Assembly (NCBI GenBank): GCA_020354625.1
Contig: CP070651.1
Location: forward strand, 3,201,554 to 3,265,553
Origin: Trueperaceae bacterium
GTDB lineage: Bacteria > Deinococcota > Deinococci > Deinococcales > Trueperaceae
DNA: 64,000 nt
Reading direction: 5' to 3'
The notes below the pieces were generated by a model, which worked only from the letters and a program-made list of their open reading frames with translations, had not been told where the DNA came from and did not search any database. A program made the translations under genes and the position numbers. This document shows, piece by piece, positions 1 to 9,347 of the stretch; the first letter of the stretch is position 1; each line of letters begins with the position of its first letter.

Positions 1-739
1 GTGGGCTCGAGTTTCCAGCTGTGACGGTGGCCGCACCGTCGCTTGCAAACACCGTCTTGAGCGCCGCCAACTTCTCTAGATCGGTATCTTCCCGGGGCCC
101 CTCATCGCGCAAAAGCGTCACGTCACCCCACTCGCCCTGGTCGTCTTTCACACGCGTCCGAACCGGCACGAGCTGCTCGGCGAACTTCCCACCCCGATAC
201 GCAGCCAGCGCCTTCTGATGAGACTTGAGGGCAAAAGTATCCTGTTCTCGCCGGCTAATGCCGAACATCCTCGCTACCGCCTCTGCGGTCTGCCCCATGG
301 TGTGATACGCTTCTGGGTGATCCCGGTAGAGCGCACGGTTGATGCTCATGGTGTGCCCTCCCATCGGTACGCGACTGGTGCAATCGCTCCCCCCTGCCAA
401 CACCACCCGGCTCATACCGAACGAAACCGCATGCACACCCTGTACGATCGTTTGCAAGCTACTGGCGCAAAAACGGTTGATGGTGGCAGCAGCGACTCGG
501 GTCGGTAACCCGGCGATCTGTGTCGCAATTCGAGCCAGGTTGTAGCCCGCCTCCCCTTCGGGATGAGCGTTCCCGATCAACACATCGTCGATCCGCCCCA
601 AATCGAGATCAGGAATCTTGGCCAGCGCTTCACGGATCACCAACGCCGCCAGATCGTCCGGTCGGGTATCTTTGAGCCTTCCTTTGTGGGCGCGGCCTAC
701 CGGCGTGCGAACGGCGGCGACGATAACGGCTTCGTTCAT
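1..739 (-). CDS. Acetyl-CoA acetyltransferase (thiolase), partial
   Basis: The gene starts with ATG at 739 behind a good ribosome binding site (AAGGAGAAG) and runs off the left edge, so only about 246 N-terminal residues are visible. The protein opens with the thiolase N-terminus (EAVIVAAVRTPVGR), carries the nucleophilic cysteine in NRFCASSLQ, and reaches the TAGNSS segment shortly before the edge. Thiolases condense two acyl-CoA units or cleave 3-ketoacyl-CoA in fatty-acid and polyester metabolism in the cytoplasm. The family is certain. Whether it is a biosynthetic acetoacetyl-CoA thiolase or a beta-oxidation enzyme cannot be decided from this fragment. It follows minC on the same strand after a gap of about 180 bp and probably has its own promoter. 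Confidence 0.93.
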   Translation of the reverse strand, partial: MNEAVIVAAVRTPVGRAHKGRLKDTRPDDLAALVIREALAKIPDLDLGRIDDVLIGNAHPEGEAGYNLARIATQIAGLPTRVAAATINRFCASSLQTIVQGVHAVSFGMSRVVLAGGSDCTSRVPMGGHTMSINRALYRDHPEAYHTMGQTAEAVARMFGISRREQDTFALKSHQKALAAYRGGKFAEQLVPVRTRVKDDQGEWGDVTLLRDEGPREDTDLEKLAALKTVFASDGAATVTAGNSSP

Positions 740-920
740 TGGCTTCTCCTTCAAACGAACTCGGGGGTACGTTGAACGGCTTCTCGGCCCATCATGAGAT
801 GACACGGGAGGAACGCTGGGTCTTGGGAATATGTTCGCCGAGATCGCCTGACGGGTATACCATCACTCTCACCCTAGCCCCTCGCCACCTCGCAGATCCG
901 CGCAAGGCATCTAGACGGTC

Positions 921-1475
921 CTACCAGGGACGCAAAACGATCTGTCCATCTTGGAGGTGAGCGACTTCGGGTCCACCGCTAGTCTTATCGATCCCTGAGG
1001 CTTGTGCCAGCGCGTCACCGATGCGCAGCTGAGGCGAGAGGATCTGCCGCGCCCAAATCACGGCGTTCTCATTCCCGTTTGCACCGGCATGGGCTACCCC
1101 ACGCAAGATACCGACCACGATGACATCGTCATTGGCGATGATCTCTGCACCGGCGTTGACATCGCCCAGGACCACTACGGAACCGCTCGATTCCACGCGT
1201 CCGCCACTCCGGATCGTCTTCGCCACAATCACCGTCTCACCGCGTGCCTGCGAAAGGATTGGGGGCGGACGCACCTCCAAAACCGTCCCCCCCACAGAGG
1301 CCACCTTCTGCACGATCAGATCGATCACCGGCCAGGAAACAGCGTCGCCGATTTCGATCACGATGTTGTTCTCGAGCAGATGTTGATGATCGTTCAAGGT
1401 ATCGGGCAAGTTCTCCAGCGTATCGCCTGAATCCAAGCTCAGCAAGATACCACCACGTGTACCGCGCGCTCTCAT
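921..1475 (-). CDS. minC: Septum site-determining protein MinC
   Basis: This 184-residue protein has the C-terminal MinC beta-helix domain at about residues 88-155, with the landmarks GSVVVLGDVNAGAE and LRGVAHAGANGN. MinC inhibits FtsZ polymerisation and, through MinD, restricts division to mid-cell. The N-terminal FtsZ-binding part is short, about 75 residues. The ATG overlaps the stop of the upstream mrdA by 4 bases (ATGA), so minC is translationally coupled to cell-wall elongation genes. No minD or minE follows: the next gene on this strand is a thiolase. A partner MinD must be encoded elsewhere, or this MinC works without it. Confidence 0.92.
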   Translation of the reverse strand: MRARGTRGGILLSLDSGDTLENLPDTLNDHQHLLENNIVIEIGDAVSWPVIDLIVQKVASVGGTVLEVRPPPILSQARGETVIVAKTIRSGGRVESSGSVVVLGDVNAGAEIIANDDVIVVGILRGVAHAGANGNENAVIWARQILSPQLRIGDALAQASGIDKTSGGPEVAHLQDGQIVLRPW

Positions 1476-3253
1476 CGATCGACCCCCCAGTAACCCGCCA
1501 TAAAGTCTCGGGCGATCGGCACGGAAACGCGCGAGCTCGAGCCACCATACTCAACAAACACAACTACCGCCAACTCGGGACTCTCAATGGGGCCATAACC
1601 CATGAACCAGGAGTGGGTATAGGGTTCACCGCGCGGCGTCTGAGAGGTGCCGGTCTTGCCCGCCACCTCTATAGGAAAGACGCCGGGACCCATGATGTAG
1701 CGTGATGGAAATTCGGTAAACATCAGTCGCATACCATCTTTCAACGTGCTCCAGTGACGCCCGGGGATCTGGTGACTCTCCGGATCGATCTTCACACCCC
1801 CCGTCGCCGCGACCAGATGAGGCTGCACTCGCAACCCATCGAGCGCCAAGGTTGCAATCATTTGCGCTACTTGGATCGGGGTCGCAAGCACATCTCCCTG
1901 GCCGATCACGGTGTTGAGCGTGAAGCCGGGCAGCCAGCCGTGCTGGTACTGAGGTTGCGCCTCCACCCAGCTCTTATCGGGAATCCGCCCCGTTTTCTCC
2001 TCGCCCACGCCGATCCCGACCGGTTCATCGTACCCGAATTCGCGCGCGCGCCTCACGAGATCTTCGATGAAAGGACCCCAACCCTTGGTGGCGTTCGGGG
2101 TGTTCGACACCGCGTGCCAAAAATAGGTGTTGCAGCTATCGGCAATCGCCTCTTTGACCGTATAGGACCCCTTGTGTCCAGGATGCCAATTCCTCCAGGT
2201 GATGCCACCCAACGAAAAGCTCGCAGAGCAAGGCAAAAGGCTATCACTTTTCACGTAGCCTCTTTCAAGGAGAACCGAGCTCGTTACCAATTTGAAAGTC
2301 GAGGCCGGAGGATAGGCTTCGACAGCACGGTTGCTGAGAGGGAAATTCAAGGTATCGTTGAGCAGCGGATTCACTTTTTCGGCATCGATTGGACGCTTGG
2401 TAAACAGGTTCTGATCGAACGTAGGCAGGCTCGCCATAGCCAAGATCTCACCACTTCGCGGGTCCAAGGCGATCAACGCTCCCCTGATGACCTCTTCGAA
2501 TTCTACATCGTAACGGGCCCTGTCTTCGTTGACGTAGGAAAGCGCATTTTGCAAGGTATCCTCGGCGAGACGCTGCAACCTGGGATCGAGCGTCAACACC
2601 ACATCCTTACCCGGCTGGGCCGGCAAGAGTTCTTGCGACCGCAATACCACACGGCGGTTATCGAGTTCGACGAGCTTCATGCCCGGTGAACCGAAAAGCT
2701 CCCGCTCCTGGCTCGCCTCGATGCCCATGATGCCGATCAGATCGTCATTGCCGTATCCTGGGAAACGCTCGGAATCGGCCGCGCTGGTATAGCCGACGAC
2801 CTGGGCCGCGAGGTTGGTCGGGTAGGTCCGCTCTACACGTTCGCGTAGATACAGGTTCGGCTGTCCAGCGGCAAGCTCTTCGACCGCCGGGATGAACCGG
2901 TCAGGGATATTCCAAGCCAGAACCGCTCCGTTGCGACGCTCATCCGGCTTGCTCCGATCGGGGCCGCGCGGCTCTCCTGCAAGGTTCAGCAGGTATGCCA
3001 AACGCTCCCAATTCTCGATCGCCCCACCCCAATACATGAGATCGTAAGCCACCCGGTTATCTGCCAACACCGTCCCGTCCCGCGCCAGAATTCGACCTCG
3101 CAGGGGCGAAATACGCCGCTCCTCCAAAAAGTTCTGTTCGCTTAGGACGGTAAACTCCTCAGCCATCGCCAACTGCAAATACATGAGGCGCCCCGTAAAG
3201 AGCACGAGGCTGGTCAGAAGAGCAGCGAGCAAAAAGCGGAGACGCGTTGTCAC
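1472..3253 (-). CDS. mrdA: Penicillin-binding protein 2 (elongasome transpeptidase)
   Basis: This 593-residue protein has one N-terminal membrane segment (about residues 7-28), a PBP dimerisation domain starting near SPLRGRILARDG, and a C-terminal transpeptidase domain. The catalytic motifs are visible: SxxK as STFK (318-321), SxN as SCN (373-375) and KTG (533-535). It cross-links peptidoglycan during lateral growth together with RodA and the Mre proteins, on the outer face of the membrane. It overlaps mreD upstream and minC downstream by 4 bases each, so the three form one tightly coupled operon. The length fits class B PBP2 enzymes. Confidence 0.95.
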   Translation of the reverse strand: MTTRLRFLLAALLTSLVLFTGRLMYLQLAMAEEFTVLSEQNFLEERRISPLRGRILARDGTVLADNRVAYDLMYWGGAIENWERLAYLLNLAGEPRGPDRSKPDERRNGAVLAWNIPDRFIPAVEELAAGQPNLYLRERVERTYPTNLAAQVVGYTSAADSERFPGYGNDDLIGIMGIEASQERELFGSPGMKLVELDNRRVVLRSQELLPAQPGKDVVLTLDPRLQRLAEDTLQNALSYVNEDRARYDVEFEEVIRGALIALDPRSGEILAMASLPTFDQNLFTKRPIDAEKVNPLLNDTLNFPLSNRAVEAYPPASTFKLVTSSVLLERGYVKSDSLLPCSASFSLGGITWRNWHPGHKGSYTVKEAIADSCNTYFWHAVSNTPNATKGWGPFIEDLVRRAREFGYDEPVGIGVGEEKTGRIPDKSWVEAQPQYQHGWLPGFTLNTVIGQGDVLATPIQVAQMIATLALDGLRVQPHLVAATGGVKIDPESHQIPGRHWSTLKDGMRLMFTEFPSRYIMGPGVFPIEVAGKTGTSQTPRGEPYTHSWFMGYGPIESPELAVVVFVEYGGSSSRVSVPIARDFMAGYWGVDR

Positions 3254-3741
3254 AACAACTCCTTTCGCATGACCGAGCGACGCTTGACGAAGCGCTCAGC
3301 GACCGATAAGAGCCAGACACCGACCAGCACGGTAAAGACCGTTTCGAGCGCGGCCACCGGTAGGCTCCTTAGCAAGGCCTCCGGCGTTGTGCTGAGCCAG
3401 AGCAACAGACCACCTACCGCAAGCCACTTGCCTACCTCTGCAGCCAAAATCACCACCGAGCGCTCGAACACCCCCTGTTGCGAGAGCTGCGCTCGCACCA
3501 GGGCCGCCAGGAGCGCCCCGCCGGCCAAGCCGAAGGCGTGAAGCCCCAACTCACCGTGTCCCACCAAGTCCTGAAACAGACCTACCCCATAAGCGACCGC
3601 CACAAGCTGCCAAGGGCTCAGGCGCCGAAGCAAGGTCAGCACCCCGATCAAAAACAGATCGGGCGCAGGCCAGGGACCGAGTACTGCCGACAAAAAACCC
3701 TGTGCGACGAGCAGCACAAGGTAGAAGAGCAGCAGCCTCAT
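3250..3741 (-). CDS. mreD: Rod shape-determining protein MreD
   Basis: This 163-residue protein is almost entirely hydrophobic, with about five membrane segments and the usual MreD pattern of short basic loops; it ends in a basic tail. MreD is an integral membrane component of the elongasome. It is the first gene of mreD-mrdA-minC. mreB and mreC, which normally precede it, are absent: the upstream 410 bp is non-coding. On the minus strand a TAGTAT box lies 8 bases before the ATG, so the transcript may start almost at the start codon. Confidence 0.85.
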   Translation of the reverse strand: MRLLLFYLVLLVAQGFLSAVLGPWPAPDLFLIGVLTLLRRLSPWQLVAVAYGVGLFQDLVGHGELGLHAFGLAGGALLAALVRAQLSQQGVFERSVVILAAEVGKWLAVGGLLLWLSTTPEALLRSLPVAALETVFTVLVGVWLLSVAERFVKRRSVMRKELL

Positions 3742-4151
3742 AGTTCCCTATACTACATGCCTCAACCTGTACAAGATGAGGACAAAACAGACAACAGATG
3801 GACCGTGTGCTCTCTGTACCAGCGACAACGAGGGCGCGAGCGAAGCGGCTGCCAACATCAGATCGTGATCCATACCGTTACCGCCATCCCAACCCTCGAC
3901 TTGAGCTACCGGGTCTCAAAATTGATGGGGACGAAAAGGGTTCTCGCCTATGTTGTTATGCTGTTCTGGCGAGAAAGACGACCCCGTCCTACCCACTCGT
4001 TCGAAGTTGGCCCACGCATTGCTCATTACTAAAGCGGTTGCCATAATTACGTAAGCAGGTATCATCCAAGAAACGGAATACAGGACAGTATTTCACCCAC
4101 TGACTTTGTCTATGACCAGATGATACCTGCTTTACTCCCTGATCACCGTTC
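3742..4151. other. Intergenic region between ftsK and mreD
   Basis: This 410-bp stretch has no convincing gene. It holds a 14-bp perfect inverted repeat (4053-4066 and 4119-4132), and a short run at about 4012-4030 (ACGCATTGCTCATTACT) that resembles the right arm of the TRATGRG heptamer elements found elsewhere in the window. The mreD promoter lies at its left end, read on the minus strand. Confidence 0.6.
4053..4132. repeat. 14-bp perfect inverted repeat with 52-bp spacer, downstream of ftsK
   Basis: AAGCAGGTATCATC at 4053-4066 is mirrored by GATGATACCTGCTT at 4119-4132. On the minus strand it lies just after the ftsK stop. No T-run follows the arms, so it is not a typical intrinsic terminator. 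It could be a small non-autonomous element or a structured 3' end. No second copy was seen in the window. Confidence 0.6.
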
Positions 4152-7100
4152 TTATTTCCCAAAGATCTCCGGCAGCTCTTCGGTGGCCACCAGCACCTCG
4201 CGGGGTTTGCTACCGAGGTGTGGCCCCACAACTCCGAGCGCTTCGAGGGAGTCCATGAGCTTGCCGGCTCGAGCGTGGCCGACGCTGAGGCGTCGCTGCA
4301 ACCTCGATACGCTGGCGTGCCCTTCAGCGATGACAAGCTCAGCAGCAGACCTCAGCTTATCGTCGTTCCAATCGATGAGACCTTCTCCCTCTGCCTCGGA
4401 CACCACCGGAGGGTCGAAGTCGTCGCCATACGCCTCGACAAACTCATCGTCGAAGTACTGCCTGCGCAAGAACCCGCTCAAGTTGGCGATCTCCGACTCA
4501 CTGATAAAGGGCCCTTGCAACCGCGCTGCTTTGACCATACCCGGCTGGTAAAAGAGCATGTCCCCCAACCCCACCAGGCGCTCGGCACCCATGGAGTCGA
4601 GGATGGTTCGCGAGTCGTGACCGCTGCTAACGGCAAAGGCGATGCGCGCCGGCACATTCACCTTGATCAGGCTGGTCAAGATATCGACGCTGGGGCGCTG
4701 CGTCGCCAGCACCAGATGCATCCCCGTCGCTCGCGCCATCTGGGCAAGACGCATGATGGCACTTTCGACTTCCTTGGGGCTGGTGATCATGAGATCGGCC
4801 AACTCGTCGATGATGACGATGATAAAAGGCATCTGTGGCAAGTCGAGATTGCGAGCCTTCTCGTTGTACTGGTCGAGATTCTTGGCACCGATCTTGCTCA
4901 TCATCTTGTAACGCCGCTCCATATGAGCCACCGCGCCGAGGAGCACACCGGCACTATCGCTCGGGTTGGTCACTACTGGGCGCAAGAGGTGTGGGATACC
5001 GTCGTAGGGGGTCAGCTCCACCATCTTGGGGTCGATCATGAGAAAACGCAACTCCGTCGGCAGAAACTTGTAGAGCAGGCTGCCGATCAGGGTGTTGACC
5101 GCGACCGACTTTCCAGAACCGGTCGAACCTGCGATGAGCAGATGGGGCATCCTGGCCAGATCCTTGATGACCATCTCACCGTCGATCGATTTGCCGAGAA
5201 TCAGGGGCAGCCTCGCCTTGCTGCGCCGGAAGCCCACCGACTCCGCTGCCTCGCGAAACTTGATGAGGTCGCGCCTGGCGTTGGGGACTTCGAGGCCGAT
5301 AACGCTCTTACCTGGGATGGGCGCCTCGATTCGAACGCTGCCAACCGCCATCGCCAAGGCCAAATCGTCACTCAGATTGGCAAAACGGCTGATCTTCTCT
5401 CCTGGGGCGGGTTCGACCTCAAAGCGGGTGACTGTAGGACCCCGCACCGAAGCGACGACCCGACCCTGGAGACTAAAGTTCGAGAGCGTTTCGTCGATCT
5501 TGCGCACGCGCTCCTGTACCTCTTTGGCCAGCTGGGCCGGGTCTTCATTCTGCTGCTCCGACGGATCGAGGTGTTCGAAACTAGGGAGCTGGATCGGGAT
5601 ACCTCCAAACTCGACCACTTCCGGCGCCCGACCCTCCTCGAGCGACTCATCCTCGTCAGCGGCTTCCACCAGACCTGGTTCAGAAACAACCCATCCGCCT
5701 GCGGCGTCAATGGCATCGAGCCCCTCGAACCGAACCTCTCCCTCTAGCGGCATCTCGAAAAAGTCTGCGTCGATCCCACCCCCGTCGGCAGCAGCGTAGC
5801 GCTCGAACGGGTCGTGTCCACCGACCGCAACACCCGGTGGCGAGATCTCCTGGCCGCCCACAGCTGCGATGCCCCCCGACACAACCGCATCTCGCTTCCG
5901 GAGATCGATCTCGACCGCGTCGAGCTCCCGCTGCCATTCCTCGAAGACCATGAGCTGCTTCCGACCCTCACTACGGAGTTCCCGGATCAAACGTTCCTCA
6001 AACGTCTCGAGCGGCTCGGCTTGAGGAAACTCACCACAAAGCCGCAGAAACCGGCCGCTGAGCTCACGCCAGACCTCGAGCAGATCGGCATCGGCTTCGA
6101 GCCCGGTCGCGTCAGCCGAGATCTGCTGGTACTCGAGCAAGCGCTCAGCGTGACGAGAGGAGGCTTTGGCCAATTCACGCGGCCGTAATTCGGGCAGAGC
6201 GACAACCGTCACGTCGCGTTCATGCAACAGGCGTTGGTGCCGCGTGACCAGCCCGGTGAGATCGAGCGCAAGCGTGTTGCGTAATCCGTCTAATTGGCGT
6301 CCAAGACGACTGGTCTCGCCGATGGGGTCTTCGAGCTGTACCCTGAGCCCTTGGGACCACTCGAAGAAGTTCGCCACCCCCTCCGCCTGAAAGTGGGTCT
6401 GTAGGTCGATAGCACGATCCCGGGCGAAATCGACCACCGCACTCTGCCAAGCCGAGAGATTGGCTTGTGCGTCCTCGAACTCCCCCCTATCCGGATTCCG
6501 CAAGCTCTCATGCGAAGCCTTGAGGGCTTTGCGCCACTTGCCGAGTTCAGCGCTGCCAGGATAGAGAGTCATCAAAGCCAATAGATCCCGGTCTAGCTCT
6601 GCCAACGCCCCCTTGACGAGTGCAACGTCAGCGTAGAAGGAGGCCCGGTCTTTCATGCGCCGACGGAGCGACCAACCGGCCTTGAGAGCATCCTTGGCCA
6701 GTTCGATCGACAAGATGGCAGCAGACCGGAAGATACGCGTAGGACGCCAAGCCATGATCAGTTCAAAACCGAGCGTGGCAAAGAAGAGAAAGGGGAAGAA
6801 GGCGAGCCACCCCCCACCGCTGAGCGCGCGGCGAAGCGCTGCTCCCCAAACACCGCTGTAACGCGTCGCACCGAGCATCAACAGTCCCCAGAGACCGAAG
6901 ACCAACACGAGGTAACCCACCAACATTCGCGGCCACGTCCGGGGATTGCGCCTGAGCAGAAACAAGCCACCCAGCACCAGGGCGGGCCAAGGGAGTCCAT
7001 ACGCCCCCCAACCGATCCGAGACAAGACTGCGTCTCGGAGGCGTTGACCCAGCTCTCCCGTCGGCACCACGGGGACCAAAAAGCCCAACACGAACACCCC

Positions 7101-7190
7101 GAGCGCCAACAGGATCAGACCGATGGCCTCGAGATCCAACTGGTTGCTTCGCCTTCCAGATTTCTTTCCAGCCTTACCCTTGCTCGCCAC
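4152..7190 (-). CDS. ftsK: FtsK/SpoIIIE family DNA translocase
   Basis: This 1012-residue protein has about four N-terminal membrane segments (residues 20-150), a long charged, partly coiled linker (about 180-560), the RecA-like motor and a C-terminal gamma winged-helix domain. Walker A is GSTGSGKS near 688-695, Walker B is [11 protein letters not shown], and the gamma domain starts around [10 protein letters not shown]. FtsK anchors at the septum and pumps chromosome ends into daughter cells using oriented DNA motifs read by gamma. The start is GTG at 7190, with a TACACT -10 box exactly 6 bases upstream (7197-7202) and no Shine-Dalgarno sequence, which points to a leaderless mRNA. The gene stands alone. 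Confidence 0.95.
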   Translation of the reverse strand: MASKGKAGKKSGRRSNQLDLEAIGLILLALGVFVLGFLVPVVPTGELGQRLRDAVLSRIGWGAYGLPWPALVLGGLFLLRRNPRTWPRMLVGYLVLVFGLWGLLMLGATRYSGVWGAALRRALSGGGWLAFFPFLFFATLGFELIMAWRPTRIFRSAAILSIELAKDALKAGWSLRRRMKDRASFYADVALVKGALAELDRDLLALMTLYPGSAELGKWRKALKASHESLRNPDRGEFEDAQANLSAWQSAVVDFARDRAIDLQTHFQAEGVANFFEWSQGLRVQLEDPIGETSRLGRQLDGLRNTLALDLTGLVTRHQRLLHERDVTVVALPELRPRELAKASSRHAERLLEYQQISADATGLEADADLLEVWRELSGRFLRLCGEFPQAEPLETFEERLIRELRSEGRKQLMVFEEWQRELDAVEIDLRKRDAVVSGGIAAVGGQEISPPGVAVGGHDPFERYAAADGGGIDADFFEMPLEGEVRFEGLDAIDAAGGWVVSEPGLVEAADEDESLEEGRAPEVVEFGGIPIQLPSFEHLDPSEQQNEDPAQLAKEVQERVRKIDETLSNFSLQGRVVASVRGPTVTRFEVEPAPGEKISRFANLSDDLALAMAVGSVRIEAPIPGKSVIGLEVPNARRDLIKFREAAESVGFRRSKARLPLILGKSIDGEMVIKDLARMPHLLIAGSTGSGKSVAVNTLIGSLLYKFLPTELRFLMIDPKMVELTPYDGIPHLLRPVVTNPSDSAGVLLGAVAHMERRYKMMSKIGAKNLDQYNEKARNLDLPQMPFIIVIIDELADLMITSPKEVESAIMRLAQMARATGMHLVLATQRPSVDILTSLIKVNVPARIAFAVSSGHDSRTILDSMGAERLVGLGDMLFYQPGMVKAARLQGPFISESEIANLSGFLRRQYFDDEFVEAYGDDFDPPVVSEAEGEGLIDWNDDKLRSAAELVIAEGHASVSRLQRRLSVGHARAGKLMDSLEALGVVGPHLGSKPREVLVATEELPEIFGK

Positions 7191-7196
7191 GGAGTC

Positions 7197-7202
7197 AGTG
7201 TA
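7197..7202 (-). promoter_or_regulatory. Candidate leaderless -10 box of ftsK
   Basis: TACACT on the minus strand lies 6 bases before the GTG start of ftsK, so transcription would begin at or next to the start codon. No -35 hexamer is obvious. Confidence 0.5.
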
Positions 7203-7311
7203 ACGCGTTTAGCTGGGAGCTTACGACCCGATCCAAACCTCCCACTGCACAAGGGGCCGTCTTACACCACAAATGTGATCGACTTCACACCGAACGGCTC
7301 ACACCGTGCCA

Positions 7312-7346
7312 CGCAAAGTGCCGCACAAAGTGCCGCGCAAAGCCCC
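7312..7346 (+). repeat. Three imperfect tandem 12-mers
   Basis: Between ftsK and the exporter gene, three copies of roughly CGCAAAGTGCCG follow each other and are succeeded by a small hairpin (TCCGGC-TAT-GCCGGA, 7356-7370). The pattern is clear but short. It may be debris or part of a weak terminator for the exporter gene; no T-run is present. Confidence 0.4.
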
Positions 7347-7386
7347 GTTTCCCGGTCCGGCTATGCCGGATCAGAGGTTCGGCCGC

Positions 7387-8634
7387 TCACTCCTCCTCGA
7401 CCAGCTCCTCACCGGAAGGCTCTGGCTCATAGGGTGGCGCTTGAGCATCGGGAACCTGAAACGCAGGGCGCTTGAGCAGATATTCTTCGAGGATCACCTT
7501 GCTGAGAGCTACTACGGGCACGGCTAGCAGCGCCCCCACAAAGCCCAACAGGCCGAGGCCGGTGATGATCGCCAACAAAACCGTCACCGGGTGCAGGTTG
7601 ACGCTCCTCGAAAGGATCAGTGGGGCCAGGAGATTCCCCTCTAGCTGATTGACGATGGTAAAGACAGCAATCGCCAAGAATGATGTCAACAAGGGAGAAA
7701 ACGGGCCGTCGGTGGTAAAACCGAGCAGCACCGCAGGCGTCACACCGATTATCGCACCGAGATAGGGGACCAGGTTGAAGACGGCTGCAAGGAAGCTGAT
7801 CGCCAGCGCCAACGGCACCCCGATGAGGCTCAAACCGATCCATATCAAGAATCCGAGAATGGTCGTGATCAAGAGCTGGCCCCGCAGGTATCCGCCCACG
7901 GCCCGGTCCGCCTTGGCGATGACATCGTCGTAAAAAACACGCCAGCGGAGCGGAGCGAAGCGGCGAAAGTTGCTTGTGAACTTCGGGAAATCGTAAAGGA
8001 AGTAGGCGCTGGCCAGCAAAATCAAGAAGATCTGCAGGGTAGCCGAAATAAGGCTGGTGGCACCGGTCAAGAGGAGGTTGGGGCCACCGGTAATCAAACG
8101 TTCGAGGAGGGCGTTTACCCCTTCGGCAGCACGCGCCAGCAAATTGGTGAGTTGCTCCTGTACCTGCTGAGAGACCTCATCGTTGGTGGTCTCGACCCCA
8201 AAGCGGTCGGATAGAAACTGGGGGAGGCGGTCGATCAGCCCGTAGAACCAGATCGAGAATTCCTCGGCATAGGTGCTCATGTTGTCGAAGGCGGTCGGGA
8301 TGAGGTTGATAAAACGCCGGGTCTCGGTGACTACCTGCGAGATGAGCAGCGACCCGAGCACGAAGAGCTGCAGCAGCAGCAGGTAGACGAGCACCACCGC
8401 CAGGGTCCGGTGCAAGCGGATCCGTTCCAATAACTCGACGATCGGATTGAGGATATAGGCAATGACAAAACCGATCAGACCGACCTGCAACGCGAAGGTA
8501 TACCCGGCGCGAAAGCGCCACAATACCCAGAAGACGAAGATGAACGCACCGACATAGGTGATCGACCGCACCCAGGGGTTACGCCACACCGTCTCGACGG
8601 CGGTGACCTCGGGAGTGTCGTTGCCAGGCGTCAC
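7387..8634 (-). CDS. AI-2E family transporter (UPF0118/PerM-like membrane protein)
   Basis: This 415-residue protein has the family layout: two membrane segments near the N-terminus (about 25-75), a third followed by a soluble stretch with a predicted helical region (about 100-180), and a C-terminal block of five segments. The conserved loop VPYLGAIIGVTPAVLLG is present. Members export autoinducer-2 or act as Na+/H+ antiporters, and the substrate cannot be told from sequence. The start is GTG behind GGAGG. The C-terminus is acidic (GEELVEEE). It is monocistronic between ftsK and rpmB. Confidence 0.88.
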   Translation of the reverse strand: MTPGNDTPEVTAVETVWRNPWVRSITYVGAFIFVFWVLWRFRAGYTFALQVGLIGFVIAYILNPIVELLERIRLHRTLAVVLVYLLLLQLFVLGSLLISQVVTETRRFINLIPTAFDNMSTYAEEFSIWFYGLIDRLPQFLSDRFGVETTNDEVSQQVQEQLTNLLARAAEGVNALLERLITGGPNLLLTGATSLISATLQIFLILLASAYFLYDFPKFTSNFRRFAPLRWRVFYDDVIAKADRAVGGYLRGQLLITTILGFLIWIGLSLIGVPLALAISFLAAVFNLVPYLGAIIGVTPAVLLGFTTDGPFSPLLTSFLAIAVFTIVNQLEGNLLAPLILSRSVNLHPVTVLLAIITGLGLLGFVGALLAVPVVALSKVILEEYLLKRPAFQVPDAQAPPYEPEPSGEELVEEE

Positions 8635-8735
8635 CGGTCCACCTCCGCCAGAGCACTACGCATATCTGAGTCTACGCCGCGAGCCCCGCACCCCGCTAAC
8701 CCGACCTCGCTCAGCTTTTCCTCAGTTTGAGATCC

Positions 8736-8963
8736 TCAGGCCGCCAGCGTCTTACCGTCACGGATACACGAGGTACAGACCCGCATGGTGCGCGCTGCAC
8801 CGTTGCGCCAGACCTTGACCCGCTGAAGGTTGGGGGACTTCCACTTTTTGGTGATGCCGGTCGTCTTCTTGCCGACACCGCCCTCACGCTTCGCCTTACC
8901 GCTTTGTACGACATCATTTCGTACAATCGGCCTCTTGCCACAAATCGAACAGACCTTTGCCAT
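8736..8963 (-). CDS. rpmB: 50S ribosomal protein L28
   Basis: This is a 75-residue basic protein starting [12 protein letters not shown], with the two zinc-ligand pairs CSIC and CTSC that mark the zinc-binding form of L28. It binds 23S rRNA in the large subunit. A TTG two codons upstream is in frame, but the ATG at 8963 matches the family start and has GAGGTGG about 9 bases before it. The gene stands alone, with a heptamer-repeat region upstream. Confidence 0.96.
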   Translation of the reverse strand: MAKVCSICGKRPIVRNDVVQSGKAKREGGVGKKTTGITKKWKSPNLQRVKVWRNGAARTMRVCTSCIRDGKTLAA

Positions 8964-9070
8964 AGTCAAGTACCACCTCGAGCCGCCTTATACCAAGACG
9001 AGAGCCTTAAGAGTCTAGCATATGGGGAAGCCACCAGTAAAGATGTGCGCTGCCCACGGTAGTGCCTGAA

Positions 9071-9308
9071 GGTGATGAGTGATGAGTCATGGGTAATGGG
9101 TAATGGGTGCTACGAAGGTTTGCGGATACGCCAATCTTCCGCAACAGCTACGTAAATAACGGATAAGGTGATGAGTGATGGGTAATGGACGTTGCGAAAT
9201 TCGCGCTTCGGCTCACCACCCGTTACGTTCGCATGGTCAAAGCGAACTCAATATGCGTGTTCTCTCGCAATGGTCTCACGCATTACTCATAACCCATTCC
9301 TCATTACC
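9071..9308. repeat. TRATGRG heptamer inverted-repeat element (copy 1)
   Basis: Two left arrays of heptamers occur at 9073-9107 (five units, TGATGAG to TAATGGG) and 9169-9189 (three units). The inverse array lies at 9279-9308 (CGCATTACTCATAACCCATT and onward). The left part runs into GTTGCGAAATTCG, mirrored by CTCGCAATGG before the right array. It fills most of the gap between rpmB and the methyltransferase gene; I see no gene in it. Confidence 0.85.
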
Positions 9309-9347
9309 TTATATGACTATTTGGTGGCAACGCCTCTGAATCTCGCC

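Noticed and set aside
3980..4030. tRNA-like GTTCGAA sequence
   Set aside because: No cloverleaf arms can be drawn around it.
4218..5747. Long open frame of 509 codons on the plus strand
   Set aside because: It lies fully antisense to ftsK, has no recognisable domain, and arises from the G+C-rich codon pattern of the real gene.
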